Below are positions 16,203-25,145 of a DNA stretch of 45,664 bases, piece by piece. The translations under genes and the position numbers were made by a program. This DNA comes from JAKAVK01 sp964419095 (lineage in GTDB: Archaea > Micrarchaeota > Micrarchaeia > Micrarchaeales > CABMGC01). The notes below the pieces were generated by a model. The model was not told the origin of the DNA and did no database searches. It saw only the letters and a program-made list of their open reading frames with translations. The stretch is from positions 1 through 45,664 of the forward strand of contig CAYQOG010000004.1 of NCBI GenBank assembly GCA_964419095.1. The letters run 5' to 3'. Position 1 is the stretch's first letter. The number at the start of each line of letters is the position of its first letter.

Positions 16203-17084
16203 ATGCATCGTAATAGCATGTCCAAACTGGGCGCGATACTGAGGCTCACGCGTATAGAGCACAGCCTCATGCTTGTCGTTGCGGTGATTGCCGCAGAACT
16301 GATTGCGGGAGGGATTCCTCATCAGCCTATTTTCATACTCAGTCTCATTACTCCGATATTCATCAGCATGGCTGCATTCGCGATAAACGATTACTATGAC
16401 ATAAAGGTCGACAAGGCGAACAAGAAGAAAAGGCCGCTCGTGACTGGTGAGCTCAACAAATGCGATGCGATACACATCACGCAGATATGCCTCTTCATAG
16501 GCATATTCTCAAGCTTCCTCATAAGCTTCTATGCCTTTTTGATAGCGATAATATTCGGAGGGCTTGCGCTTCTCTACAGCAGGAAGCTCAAGGAGCTGCT
16601 CTTCTGGGGAAACGCCTACATCGCTTTCTCGATGGCAATTCCCTTCATATACGGAAGCTATGTGGAGAGCAACGGGATAGGATTCACGATCATTCTTGTA
16701 TCGGTCATGATCTTCCTTAGCGGCCTTGCGCGGGAAATACACGGAACCATACGGGATTTGAAAGGAGACAGCAGGGTAAGGGATGTGCGAAGCTTCGCCA
16801 AGGTCTTCGGCGTAATAGGCGCTTCTGCTCTGGCGCTTCTTTTTTACTTCGCCGCGATAATAATAAGCCTCTACATATTCACGTATGTGATGCCCTTCGC
16901 CCTGAGCGTCACATATCTTGTCTTGATATTGATTACCGACGCCATGCTTGCTTATCTAAGCGTAGGATACCTCTTCAGGAATTCCTCGAGATTCTACAGC
17001 TTCGCGAGGAACCTCTCGCTTGCGGCGATGTCTCTTGCGCTTGCGGCGCTGCTGCTGGCGCAGCTCATTCCATTTTATATCTGA
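16203..17084 (+). CDS. ubiA: UbiA-family prenyltransferase, probable digeranylgeranylglyceryl phosphate synthase
   Basis: 293 residues with about eight to nine membrane helices. The first Asp-rich motif is NDYYDIKVD and the second is RDLKGDSRVRD; these bind the Mg-prenyl diphosphate. In archaea this family includes the enzyme that adds the second geranylgeranyl chain to geranylgeranylglyceryl phosphate in membrane lipid synthesis. Other members make quinones; a UbiE-like methyltransferase also lies in the window, so that role stays possible. The start is directly after the previous TAG (a second ATG five codons later is possible). Its last 20 bp overlap the convergent HIT gene. Confidence 0.8.
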   Translation: MHRNSMSKLGAILRLTRIEHSLMLVVAVIAAELIAGGIPHQPIFILSLITPIFISMAAFAINDYYDIKVDKANKKKRPLVTGELNKCDAIHITQICLFIGIFSSFLISFYAFLIAIIFGGLALLYSRKLKELLFWGNAYIAFSMAIPFIYGSYVESNGIGFTIILVSVMIFLSGLAREIHGTIRDLKGDSRVRDVRSFAKVFGVIGASALALLFYFAAIIISLYIFTYVMPFALSVTYLVLILITDAMLAYLSVGYLFRNSSRFYSFARNLSLAAMSLALAALLLAQLIPFYI

Positions 17085-17505
17085 AGCGCTTCCTCAATCG
17101 CTCCACTTCCTTCTTCACGTGGTCGGGACCGAGATTCTCCCTGCTTTCCGTAATGTCGACCTTGAAGCTGCCCCTGAGGTGGTCGCCAGATCTTCTGGGG
17201 ATTATGTGTATGTGCAGATGGTCTATCGTCCTGCCCGATGATGGACCTGCCTGCACCGCAAGGTTGTATGAATCGTCTGTGCTCCCATAGAATCTTATTA
17301 GGACGGGTATGACTTCCCTCATCAGCCTGTTCAGGTCCATCGCCTCCTCTCCTGTCAGGTCGGTTATCCTTGTGACATGCCTTTTGGGAATGAAGAGGCT
17401 GTGGCCCGGGAGAACAGGCCTTATGTTGTAGAGGGCCATGAAATGCTTGCTCTGATGGAATGATGTCTTTGCTATCTCCTCCCTGCTGCAGAACGGGTCT
17501 GTCAT
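17065..17505 (-). CDS. HIT-family nucleotide hydrolase/transferase
   Basis: 146 residues with the family signature HLHIHII (HxHxH) near residue 96; the middle His is the nucleophile that attacks the alpha-phosphate of nucleotides such as Ap4A or AMP-lysine. The N-terminal half has the usual NIRPVLPGHSLFIPKRH strand. Length and the dozens of basic residues at the C-terminus fit the Fhit/Ap4A-hydrolase-like group. It overlaps the upstream protease gene by the 4-bp ATGA, so translation is coupled, and its end overlaps the convergent UbiA gene by 20 bp. Confidence 0.85.
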   Translation of the reverse strand: MTDPFCSREEIAKTSFHQSKHFMALYNIRPVLPGHSLFIPKRHVTRITDLTGEEAMDLNRLMREVIPVLIRFYGSTDDSYNLAVQAGPSSGRTIDHLHIHIIPRRSGDHLRGSFKVDITESRENLGPDHVKKEVERLRKRFRYKME

Positions 17506-19307
17506 CTTCTATGCCTCCTTGGTCTGTATTCATGTTCAGGATGCCGGCCAAGAAGGGAGACAAGCAGCAGTACGAAGACTGCAAAGAGCATTATCAGCAC
17601 TGCGAAGATCAGGTAGTAGGCGTTCTGCAGCTGCCGTTGCAGCTGGCCTGCCTGTGCCGTGAGGTTGCTAACCTGATGCGCAAGCGCGGTGTTGCTGCCC
17701 GATTCGATAGGCTGCGTCACGTTGTACTCAAAGGAAGCGTAAAGCTGCCTGTTGTCGTTGCTTAGAATCCTTGCAAGGTTTGCGACGTAGAAAGCCGACG
17801 CGTTCTCGCTCTGGTTTCCTGCGAGCCTCGCCTCCTGCTCGTAGAACTGTGCCTGCAGCGCGAACTCGGTCGGCCAGGCGCCGTAGTTGTAAGACGAGAG
17901 ATTGCTCATGAGGTTTGAGGCGGCTATTGCGTTTGATGAGGGGTTGAAGCCGTAGAAGGCGGTTGCGTATCCCGAAGCGTAGAGCGATGCCGCATAGTTG
18001 CCCTCCTTGTAGTTCTGCATTGCCGACTGGTAGTACAGGGTTGAGCTTCCGTAGCCGCTTGCGGTGTTGAGCGCCGTGGCGGCGTTCGCCTTTATTGAAG
18101 GCGGAGGCTGCACGTACTGGCCTCCCAGAGATGCTGCTATCGAGTACATCTCACTCGCAGCCTTGCACCATCCGCTCGCCCTGCCGGCATCAGTCATCGC
18201 CGATACCAGCTCGTCAGAAGTCTGCGACGCGTTTATCTGCTGCTGCGCTATTCCCGAGTAAACGCTGCCCCATGACTGCCTCAGCTCCCCGCCTATTACG
18301 TATTCATAGTTCGTGTTTGTCATGGGCGGAGGCACAAGCGAGGAGCAGTATGAGCTCACATTGGCTACAAGGCTGTTTGCCGAGAGCACGGTTATGTTGT
18401 TGGAATTGAGCAGTGCGTATGCATTGCCGTAGAGGAGGAACGAGAGGTCCGAACCCGAGTAAAGGTACCCCTTCTGGGCTATCTGCTTGTAAGAAGTCTC
18501 GAGGCCATTCATCTGCGCCTTTAAGCTTGAGTATTGAGGACCCAGTCCCGCTATCACGCCGTCTGTGCTGGAGAAAGTGAAATTGGTGAGCTGCGCAAAT
18601 GATCCGATGCTGCAGTTCTGGCACGCGATTCCAGCTGCAGGGAGCGAGGACTGGTAGTAGTTTGCCGAAACGTTGTATGTCACTGCGGGGAGCGTCGCTC
18701 CGCTGAAAAGGTAATTGACAGCCTGCGAGGCGTTGGCAACCTCAATTACAGTCACATTGAACTGCTGCTGCGTCATGTAGTATAATTCCTGCTCGAAGCT
18801 TCCATTCGGGGCATAAGGCACGAAGATGAAGCTGAGCCTGCCGGCCTTTGCAGCCTGCACCTTGTCGTAGACTCCGCCTATCGTTCCGACAGCCCCTGAA
18901 GGGCTTATAGTGCCCGTGGCTGTGAAATTCATCGGAAGCTCTTTCTTCTGCAAAGCTGCGATGGCGAGCAGCGTCAGCGCCAATCCCCCGCTGGGTCCGC
19001 TTACGTTCGACGCGTTGAATATTGTGTATATGAAATTATACCCGCGCTCATTGACTCCGGCATACGAGGCTGCATATGCAGCTGCGGTCTGCGCAGACTG
19101 GAGTGTTGAGTCATTTACTATCTGGGGTCCTTTTACAGCTACTGTGCCGTTGCCCTGAGTCAGGTTGAGGCTTACCGAAGTGAGCACGCCTGCGTCCTGG
19201 CCGAAGAGCACTGCGGGAGCCCTGATGTGGGTCGTATATGCGCCTGCCGAGGCTGTGAGGAGAGCAATGGCCATCATGGCGATAGCCAAGCTGAGTTGAA
19301 GCTTCAT
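17502..19307 (-). CDS. Membrane-anchored archaeal Lon-like serine protease (COG1750 type)
   Basis: 601 residues from the ATG at 19307. A signal peptide (MKLQLSLAIAMMAIALLTASAGAY) precedes a Lon-like proteolytic domain. The catalytic Ser lies in SGPSGGLAL and the catalytic Lys in YDKVQAAKAG after GTISPSGAVGTIGGV. No AAA domain is present. A long helical region with many NxS/T sites follows, then a C-terminal membrane helix (YLIFAVLIMLFAVFVLLLVSLL) and a basic cytoplasmic tail. The protease therefore faces outside. A TATA-like TTTTAAT lies about 26 bp before the ATG. It is coupled to the HIT gene. Probable role: quality control or processing of exported proteins. Confidence 0.8.
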   Translation of the reverse strand: MKLQLSLAIAMMAIALLTASAGAYTTHIRAPAVLFGQDAGVLTSVSLNLTQGNGTVAVKGPQIVNDSTLQSAQTAAAYAASYAGVNERGYNFIYTIFNASNVSGPSGGLALTLLAIAALQKKELPMNFTATGTISPSGAVGTIGGVYDKVQAAKAGRLSFIFVPYAPNGSFEQELYYMTQQQFNVTVIEVANASQAVNYLFSGATLPAVTYNVSANYYQSSLPAAGIACQNCSIGSFAQLTNFTFSSTDGVIAGLGPQYSSLKAQMNGLETSYKQIAQKGYLYSGSDLSFLLYGNAYALLNSNNITVLSANSLVANVSSYCSSLVPPPMTNTNYEYVIGGELRQSWGSVYSGIAQQQINASQTSDELVSAMTDAGRASGWCKAASEMYSIAASLGGQYVQPPPSIKANAATALNTASGYGSSTLYYQSAMQNYKEGNYAASLYASGYATAFYGFNPSSNAIAASNLMSNLSSYNYGAWPTEFALQAQFYEQEARLAGNQSENASAFYVANLARILSNDNRQLYASFEYNVTQPIESGSNTALAHQVSNLTAQAGQLQRQLQNAYYLIFAVLIMLFAVFVLLLVSLLGRHPEHEYRPRRHRR

Positions 19308-19366
19308 GATAAGAGAATATGTGCTAAGGATTAAAAGGCTTTGGCTGTCTTGCACTTTTGCAGCTG

Positions 19367-20629
19367 CTAGAACTCGCTGATCCTCTTCTGGTTGCCCTGC
19401 TTCCTTTCCTCATGTATCTGATTCATTATGTCTATAACTCCGAATACGCCGTCGTAACCGGGGATTATCTTAACGCGTTCCCCTCTCACGTTCTCTATCG
19501 CCTTGGCAAGCCCTTCATCAACCTTGGATATCCTTCCTATCTCCCCATTAAGAAGGACGTTGAATTCCGTACCGAATTCCTGCACCAGCTTCTGGTAGAG
19601 GCTGTTGACATACGCCGTGCCTACCCCCTTCTTTGTGACATAAGCTATGATCTCCTGGAGAGGTATGGCGTGCACATAGGGTATTGCGTTGGCAGGCTTG
19701 TATCCTTCAGGTCGGTCTGCGAGGTCCTCCACCCTGTGCATCACCCCCACAGTTAGCCTTCTTCTGCATTTGGGGCATATCCCTCCATACTTCTTCGCTT
19801 CATCAGGGCTCAGCGAGACATTGCAGTTCCTGTGCCCGTCGAAATGGTACTTCCCCTCCTCCGGGTAGAATTCAATATTCATCTTGAAGCGCTTCTCCCT
19901 TATCTGCGCGATCATCTCTGCGTATGAGGGCTTCTCCATCGCGAAAACCGTCGCCTCTCTCCCCATCTTTGCAAGAGAATGCGCATCGCCTGCCGATATA
20001 GGCACGTATTTGTCGAGCTTTGATACTCTCCAATTCATCAGAGTATCGCTTGACAGTCCTGTTTCCAAGGCATAGATATGCTTTGCCTGGTCTTCGTAAG
20101 CCTCTTCAAAGGAATCGAATCCGAATGTTCCAAGGACTCCGAAGTATGGTGTCCAGATATGCGCAGGCGTGACCACGATCTCCGAATCTATCTGGTATAA
20201 CCTTTCGACAAGGTCGCTGTTGCTCATGTTGAGGATAGGCCTGCCGTCAGATGATAGCCCTCCAGTGCCTCCGAACTTTGCCAGCTGCTCGTTTATCTGA
20301 GGCACAAGCTCGATGCTTGGCGCGAATATCAGGTTGTGTATCTTCTTCACCCGCGCCGTATCGCTGCCTCCGAAGATCAGGCATACTTCGCTTGTGAGCA
20401 TGAACCTTGTTCCGGTCGAGCTTCCTTTCAGCGCATAGAGGCCTGTGCCGCTTGCGTCGACAAGTTTTTCCTTAAGGTCCTTGTACCACAGAGGGTGCGT
20501 GAAATCGCCTGTGCCGATTATCCCTATTCCCTTGGTCTTCGCCGCAATGTCAAGGTTCTCCAGCACAAGCTGCTCGCTGCATGCTCCGGCGTACTTTGAG
20601 TGGATGTGCAAATCAGTTATGTAATCCAT
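19367..20629 (-). CDS. PHP-domain phosphoesterase with Zn-ribbon (COG1379-like)
   Basis: 420 residues. PHP metal-site motifs are DLHIHSKY at the N-terminus, GTGDFTHP, and TPAHIWTPYFG and SAGDAHS further in. A zinc ribbon follows (a Cys in HRNCNVS, then CPKC). The PHP-plus-ribbon order is that of an archaeal and bacterial family annotated as UvrD/helicase-associated or DNA-polymerase-PHP-like phosphoesterase; the exact substrate is not known. A C-terminal segment with a helix-hairpin-helix-like ELPG-equivalent is not obvious. It begins 9 bp after the endonuclease III stop, and is last in the aspS operon. Confidence 0.8.
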   Translation of the reverse strand: MDYITDLHIHSKYAGACSEQLVLENLDIAAKTKGIGIIGTGDFTHPLWYKDLKEKLVDASGTGLYALKGSSTGTRFMLTSEVCLIFGGSDTARVKKIHNLIFAPSIELVPQINEQLAKFGGTGGLSSDGRPILNMSNSDLVERLYQIDSEIVVTPAHIWTPYFGVLGTFGFDSFEEAYEDQAKHIYALETGLSSDTLMNWRVSKLDKYVPISAGDAHSLAKMGREATVFAMEKPSYAEMIAQIREKRFKMNIEFYPEEGKYHFDGHRNCNVSLSPDEAKKYGGICPKCRRRLTVGVMHRVEDLADRPEGYKPANAIPYVHAIPLQEIIAYVTKKGVGTAYVNSLYQKLVQEFGTEFNVLLNGEIGRISKVDEGLAKAIENVRGERVKIIPGYDGVFGVIDIMNQIHEERKQGNQKRISEF

Positions 20630-20638
20630 GAATTCATC

Positions 20639-21187
20639 TTAAAGGCTTTTAGTGACCCCGTTCTTCGGGCACAGTTTGTTGAGCAGGCACTTGCTGCATA
20701 AAGGAATCTGCGATTGGCATATCTTCTTTCCATGGTTCTTCATTACATAAGTTATTTTGTGCCAGTACTTCTTCTCCACTATTTTCAGGAGGTCCTGCTC
20801 TATGTCATCAGGATGCTTGCTCTTTGATAGTCCTATTCTTCCGGAGAGCTTTATTACCCATGTGTCAACAGGTATGCCCGCCACTATCTTGTAGGCGTTT
20901 ATCAGTATAGTGTTTGCAGTCTTTCTGCCTATGCCGGGGAGTTCAATCAGCTCCTCCATCCTGTCAGGTACCTTTCCGCCGTATTTCTCGTCTATTATCT
21001 TGCATGTTGCGATTATGTTCTTGGTCTTGTTCCCTGAGAAGGTTACCCTGCTTATCAGTTTTATCAATTCCTCCTGGTCCGCATTCGCATAGTCCTTTGC
21101 CGTCTTGTATTTCTTGAATAGAGCAGGTGTTGTAGCATTCGTTGTCTCGTCCCTTGTCTGCGCTGAGAGTATCGCAGCTGCGACCAA
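20639..21187 (-). CDS. nth: Endonuclease III (DNA glycosylase/AP lyase); start unclear
   Basis: Base-excision repair enzyme for oxidised pyrimidines. Visible are the helix-hairpin-helix LPGIGRKTA with the catalytic Lys, VDTWV with the catalytic Asp (the usual His after VDT is Trp), and the [4Fe-4S] pattern C-x6-C-x2-C-x5-C at the end. The first canonical start in frame is TTG at 21187, but family-like residues (LNFSTPIDL, matching LNFSSPFEL of E. coli Nth) are encoded before it. The frame is open back to the TAA of the adenosine-specific kinase at 21305 without any ATG, GTG or further TTG. The real start must be non-canonical, or there is an indel. Confidence 0.8.
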   Translation of the reverse strand: MVAAAILSAQTRDETTNATTPALFKKYKTAKDYANADQEELIKLISRVTFSGNKTKNIIATCKIIDEKYGGKVPDRMEELIELPGIGRKTANTILINAYKIVAGIPVDTWVIKLSGRIGLSKSKHPDDIEQDLLKIVEKKYWHKITYVMKNHGKKICQSQIPLCSKCLLNKLCPKNGVTKSL

Positions 21188-21304
21188 GTCTATCGGAGTT
21201 GAGAAATTCAGGTAATAATGCGAGTCGGGATACTCCTTGACCAGCTTCTCTACTGCTTCTCCTGCCTTCTTGCTGTCAAGGAGAGTGAACTTCGTATTAC
21301 CGCC

Positions 21305-21811
21305 TTACCGCTTGTAGCCCAGCTCGCGGAGCAGCTGCTGCCTCTTCTTTATGTCTTCCTCGTTCTCGACCCCTTTGAGCTTGAAGCCGTCTATTACGCC
21401 AAGTATCGCGTTGCCCTGCTCTCCCTTTGCGACTACAACCTGCACCGGATTCGCGGTAGCGCAGTAGAGGTGCACCACCTCAGGCACATTCAAGATCTCG
21501 TTTACAAGGTTTATCGGGAACGCCTCCTTGAAGAGTATTATGAAGCTGTGCCCGGCTCCGATCTGCATCATGTTCCTCTCCGCCTCGAGCTTCAGGGTCT
21601 CGTCGTTGCCTTCGACTCTTACAAGGCAGGGGCCGCTCGCCTCGGCGAATGCTATGCCGAACTTGATGTTTGGAACAGAGTTGACCATCGCCTCGTAGAG
21701 GTCCACTATCGTCTTGATGAAGCCCGCATGGCCTATCATGACCTGTACGTCATGCCCCTTCTTCACATCCACCAGAGTTATCTCCTTGATATCCTTGTGC
21801 ATTTCGGTCAT
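21305..21811 (-). CDS. Adenosine-specific kinase family protein (COG1839)
   Basis: 168 residues, full family length. It closely follows the family pattern: a GIAFAEASGPCLVR segment, MMQIGAGHSFIILFK, then VHLYCATANPVQVVVA and GVIDGF.LKGVE near the end. Described members are small archaeal and thermophilic bacterial proteins that phosphorylate adenosine; the metabolic role here is inferred from the family. It starts 4 bp after the aspS stop, so it is in the aspS operon. Confidence 0.85.
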   Translation of the reverse strand: MTEMHKDIKEITLVDVKKGHDVQVMIGHAGFIKTIVDLYEAMVNSVPNIKFGIAFAEASGPCLVRVEGNDETLKLEAERNMMQIGAGHSFIILFKEAFPINLVNEILNVPEVVHLYCATANPVQVVVAKGEQGNAILGVIDGFKLKGVENEEDIKKRQQLLRELGYKR

Positions 21812-21815
21812 ATAA

Positions 21816-23126
21816 TCACGGTATTAATCGGTCCCTGTCCCTAGGGAAGAGCGCGCATTCGCGTATGTTGCCTCTTCCTGTTATCATCATCGTGAGCCTC
21901 TCGAGGCCTATGCTCCATCCCGCATGCGGAGGCGCGCCTCTCCTGAACGCATCGATGTAGAACTCGAAGTTCTTCGGGTCAAGTCCCTTTTTCTTTATTG
22001 CTTCTATGAGAAGGTCGGGTTCGTGTATCCTCTGCGCGCCGCTCGAGATCTCCAGTCCTTTGTAGATGAGGTCATAGCTGTTCGAGACTTCGGGATTCTT
22101 CTTGTTGGGCATGCTGTAGAATGCGCGTATCGCGGTTGGATATTCCTTTATCACTATCGCGTCTCCGAGGAGCTTGCAGAGCGTCTGCTCGTGCTCCCTG
22201 CTGAAGTCCTCTCCGAACTCCATTTTCATTCCGTTCTCGGCGAGCTTCTTCTGCGCCTGCTTGTACGTTATCTCCTTTATCTTGATCGGCTTTGACTCCA
22301 TGCCAAGTTCTTTGAGGTCATCGGCATTGTTCTTCTCCACGATCTTCAGCGCTGCCGTGAAGACGTACTTGAGCATCTTTATCGCGTCGTCGTGGTCCGC
22401 GAATCCCATCTCTATATCCATCTGGGTGCTCTCGTTGAGATGGTAGACTGTCTTGTGCTTCTCGGCCCTGAATACAGGCACAACCATCGAGACGCGGTCC
22501 ATGCCTCCAATCACTGCGAGCTGCTTGTAGAGCTGCGGCGACTGCGCAAGGTACGCCTTCTTATCGAAATAATTGATCTGGAATAAGTCTGCACCGCCTT
22601 CGGTGGCGGCTTCCACTATGTTCGGCGGCTTTATCTCCATGAATTCGTTCTTGAATACGGCGTCGCGGAAGCCTTTCAGGAGCGATGACTGTACGTTGAA
22701 TATTGATGTTGTCTCAAGACGCCTGAAGTCTATGTACCTGTAGTTGAGCCTCACATCCAGCTCTGCAGGCACTTTGCCAGTTATCTCGAATGGTATGGCT
22801 GCGGTAAGAGGATTAAGGTTCTCTATCTCGGTGGGAATTATCTCGAATCCCTTCTTCGACTGCGGGTTCTTCTTCACTATCCCCTTTATGCTCAGAACGC
22901 TCTCCTTTGGAAGGTTCATGGCCTTGAAAAGTGGGTCGGGCACTGCACCCTCCTTTGCGGTCACCTGCACTATTCCGCTATGGTCCCTTAGGATGAGGAA
23001 GACGATCTTGCCTATGTTTCTTACTTCGTGGACCCATCCGGCCAGCCTGACCTGCTGGTTTTCCATGTCAGGGCTAAGTTCTCCTATGTAATGGGTGCGG
23101 TATTGGTTCTGCAAAAGGAACACCAT
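21816..23126 (-). CDS. aspS: Aspartyl-tRNA synthetase, archaeal type
   Basis: 436 residues, class IIb. An OB-fold anticodon domain (GWVHEVRNIGKIVFLILRD) is followed by the catalytic domain with FRAEKH and HLNE (motif 2 region), GLEISSGAQRIHEP and the motif 3 GWSIGLERL. It charges tRNA-Asp. At the two positions known to set tRNA specificity in archaeal AspRS, it has His33 (the discriminating type; Trp in Thermococcus) and Lys91 (the non-discriminating type; Pro in discriminating enzymes), so it is mixed. No GatCAB is in the window. The ATG at 23126 adds a few residues before the conserved YRTHY. First gene of the operon and divergent from the CBS gene. Confidence 0.92.
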   Translation of the reverse strand: MVFLLQNQYRTHYIGELSPDMENQQVRLAGWVHEVRNIGKIVFLILRDHSGIVQVTAKEGAVPDPLFKAMNLPKESVLSIKGIVKKNPQSKKGFEIIPTEIENLNPLTAAIPFEITGKVPAELDVRLNYRYIDFRRLETTSIFNVQSSLLKGFRDAVFKNEFMEIKPPNIVEAATEGGADLFQINYFDKKAYLAQSPQLYKQLAVIGGMDRVSMVVPVFRAEKHKTVYHLNESTQMDIEMGFADHDDAIKMLKYVFTAALKIVEKNNADDLKELGMESKPIKIKEITYKQAQKKLAENGMKMEFGEDFSREHEQTLCKLLGDAIVIKEYPTAIRAFYSMPNKKNPEVSNSYDLIYKGLEISSGAQRIHEPDLLIEAIKKKGLDPKNFEFYIDAFRRGAPPHAGWSIGLERLTMMITGRGNIRECALFPRDRDRLIP

Positions 23127-23204
23127 CAGGCGTTTGCCAGCTCTGCTTATGATATCAATACAAATCTTAAAATAGATGAATGGTACAGCTAAATATGTGG
23201 GTGC

Positions 23205-23573
23205 ATGAAGTCTCTTTCTTCACTGATGCAGAAGCATGTAGTGGGAGTGGTAGGCAGCGCAAAGGTATCGACCGCACTGATGGTAATGAGGCACGCGCGG
23301 GTACCCGTTGCGCCTGTGCTTGATGAGCAGGGGCGTTTGATCGGTCTGCTGACGCGTGAAGCTGCATTGGAAAAGGCAAATGCCGATAGAAGTGCGGAGG
23401 AAGCGATGCTGACTTCTGATGTCTTTGTGGAGGAGAAAACCCCCCTCGATGAGGCCGGGCGCATAATGGTGAGGAGCGGGCTCAGCAGGCTCGCAGTGGT
23501 GGACAGCAAGAGAAGCATGCATGTTCTTGGAACTGTCACCGCAACAGCCATTGCAGAGGCAATGCAGGAATAA
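23205..23573 (+). CDS. Two-CBS-domain protein
   Basis: 122 residues forming one CBS pair: VVGSAKVSTALMVMRHARVPVAPVLDEQGRLIGLLTR and VEEKTPLDEAGRIMVRSGLSRLAVVD. Such stand-alone pairs bind adenosine nucleotides and act as energy-sensing modules; the partner is unknown. GGGTG lies 4 nt before the ATG. It is divergent from aspS and convergent with the DUF460 gene, whose stop is 3 bp away. Confidence 0.8.
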   Translation: MKSLSSLMQKHVVGVVGSAKVSTALMVMRHARVPVAPVLDEQGRLIGLLTREAALEKANADRSAEEAMLTSDVFVEEKTPLDEAGRIMVRSGLSRLAVVDSKRSMHVLGTVTATAIAEAMQE

Positions 23574-23575
23574 TA

Positions 23576-24088
23576 CTACCTGACAAGCCTTCTTCCGCTT
23601 TTTGTATCGGTAAGAATGTCATGGATAGAGTATTTCCTGATCACCATGGCCTTCAGCTTCTGCCTGTCCTTGAAATTGCTCTGCCTCGCGAGCCTGTCGG
23701 CCTGGTCAAGTTTGTTCCTATACGCGTTGTAAGCGAATGTAGCCGCTGAAAGCGCGTCGCGCTCGTGCGTGCTTCCCACCGCCGCACCGCTTCCTATGAG
23801 GTTCTTCCTCTTCACGCTTATGTCCATATTCGGCGTAAAGAGAACCGAGTCGAATGCCGCCGCGATTTTGCTTACAGTAGTATCGGCCTTGGCCTTGTCC
23901 GTTGCCACTATGACAGGCGTGCCCCTGGAGTTGATCGTTTTGACAAACCATTCCAGTCCGCCATGTCTTTCAGAAGCAGTGTGCACCACATTGCCATCAA
24001 GGTCGAGGACGGCGAGCGCAGCAGTTTTGCCAGTATCTATGCCTGCGATGAGATATCTGTTGCCGTTAGCAGAAGGTGCTGTTTGCAT
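23576..24088 (-). CDS. DUF460 / COG2433 RNase H-like protein
   Basis: 170 residues. The N-terminus has an RNase H-fold first strand with its acidic residue (IAGIDTGKTAALAVLDLDGN), a second strand VIVATDKAKAD and a late acidic element (THERDALSAATFAY). This matches the N-terminal part of archaeal DUF460 proteins, related to RuvC/YqgF nucleases. It lacks the long coiled-coil C-terminal half of full-length relatives, so it is a single-domain version. Its start overlaps the 3' end of the upstream gene by 23 bp. Confidence 0.7.
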   Translation of the reverse strand: MQTAPSANGNRYLIAGIDTGKTAALAVLDLDGNVVHTASERHGGLEWFVKTINSRGTPVIVATDKAKADTTVSKIAAAFDSVLFTPNMDISVKRKNLIGSGAAVGSTHERDALSAATFAYNAYRNKLDQADRLARQSNFKDRQKLKAMVIRKYSIHDILTDTKSGRRLVR

Positions 24089-25133
24089 AGCACATCGCCT
24101 TGTTCACGGTCTGCGGGATTGCAAGAGTATCGCAATTCACCACTATCGAGGGGCTTACAGTTATGTTGTAACGGCTAGCCAGAATGGTCTGCGCTGCAAA
24201 CGCAGGATTCGTGCCGCTCATGCAGCCTGCCAGTGAAGTCTGGTTGAGACCTGAGGTGCCTGAAATGCTCTGAAGCTCATTGGCAGTTATGTATCCGTTC
24301 GAGTATACGTTATTTAGCAGGGAGACAAATTGGGGGAACTGACCTGGCTGCTTTGATGCGCAGAAGAGGTACTTTCCCAGAGCCTGCGCTGCGGGAACGC
24401 TTGTCTGGTTCGCTATGCTTGCAGAGGCGCTGCCGTAGAGTATCTCAAGCGAAGCATTGGCCTTTGTCCCGTACCTCTGCTGCAATGCCGTGAGATTCTT
24501 CAGACTCTGCACAGCTCCAGGAGAATAGGGATCCATGAACCAGTAGAGCTGCAGCGGCGCCTGGGTGAGACAGACAGGCTGGCCTGCCAATTGAATGACG
24601 CCACTCGATACCACGTAATTGCTCATTATCCTCCGGGGCTTGGGAAGCTGGAGGAATGGTATCAGCACGCTTCCATTCGAATCGCTTATCAGCGTTGAAA
24701 CATATATGACGGTCTTGCTTCCGGGATTTGTCGCGGGAATCTGCACATACCAATCCTTTATCGAAGGCACATAGGATGCAGTTATCCCCGAGACATTGGA
24801 ATAGAAAGGAAGCACCGAGAGCGAGCTGTTAGTAGAGACATAACTTGCGAGAAGCTGCTCCGCTATCCTCTTTATAACTGTTGAATTGTGGATTGTTGAG
24901 AGCGACCCGGATGAATTTGATACAGTAGTTGTAAGCACGCTGTTGGTTGAGTTGGTTGCGCTAACAGGCTTGTAGTAGGTTATGGTGAGAAGCAGGAGGA
25001 CCAGCACCACAATGAGCGCGAGCAGTGCAACGTGTATGTTGTCGAGTCCTCCGAGCCTGTTTATCGGCCGGATCAGTATGCTCGGCTCCTCTATCTTTGT
25101 TGTATCCTTGTCCTTTGAAACCTTCTTCGCCAT
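24066..25133 (-). CDS. Membrane-anchored thioredoxin-fold (DsbA-like) protein without CxxC
   Basis: 355 residues from the ATG at 25133. An N-terminal cytoplasmic basic/acidic segment precedes one membrane helix (HVALLALIVVLVLLLLTITYY), an Asn/Ser/Thr-rich stalk with sequons, and a C-terminal DsbA/DsbG-like domain. The active-site strand reads LYWFMDPYSPGAVQSL, where a CxxC would be expected after DPY. Six Cys lie elsewhere, including VVNCDTL near the cis-Pro region and two at the extreme C-terminus. The fold call is by pattern and the enzyme role is doubtful because the redox pair is absent. The ATG is 13 bp downstream of the tRNA gene. Confidence 0.65.
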   Translation of the reverse strand: MAKKVSKDKDTTKIEEPSILIRPINRLGGLDNIHVALLALIVVLVLLLLTITYYKPVSATNSTNSVLTTTVSNSSGSLSTIHNSTVIKRIAEQLLASYVSTNSSLSVLPFYSNVSGITASYVPSIKDWYVQIPATNPGSKTVIYVSTLISDSNGSVLIPFLQLPKPRRIMSNYVVSSGVIQLAGQPVCLTQAPLQLYWFMDPYSPGAVQSLKNLTALQQRYGTKANASLEILYGSASASIANQTSVPAAQALGKYLFCASKQPGQFPQFVSLLNNVYSNGYITANELQSISGTSGLNQTSLAGCMSGTNPAFAAQTILASRYNITVSPSIVVNCDTLAIPQTVNKAMCYANSTFC

Positions 25134-25145
25134 CAATACACCAAA

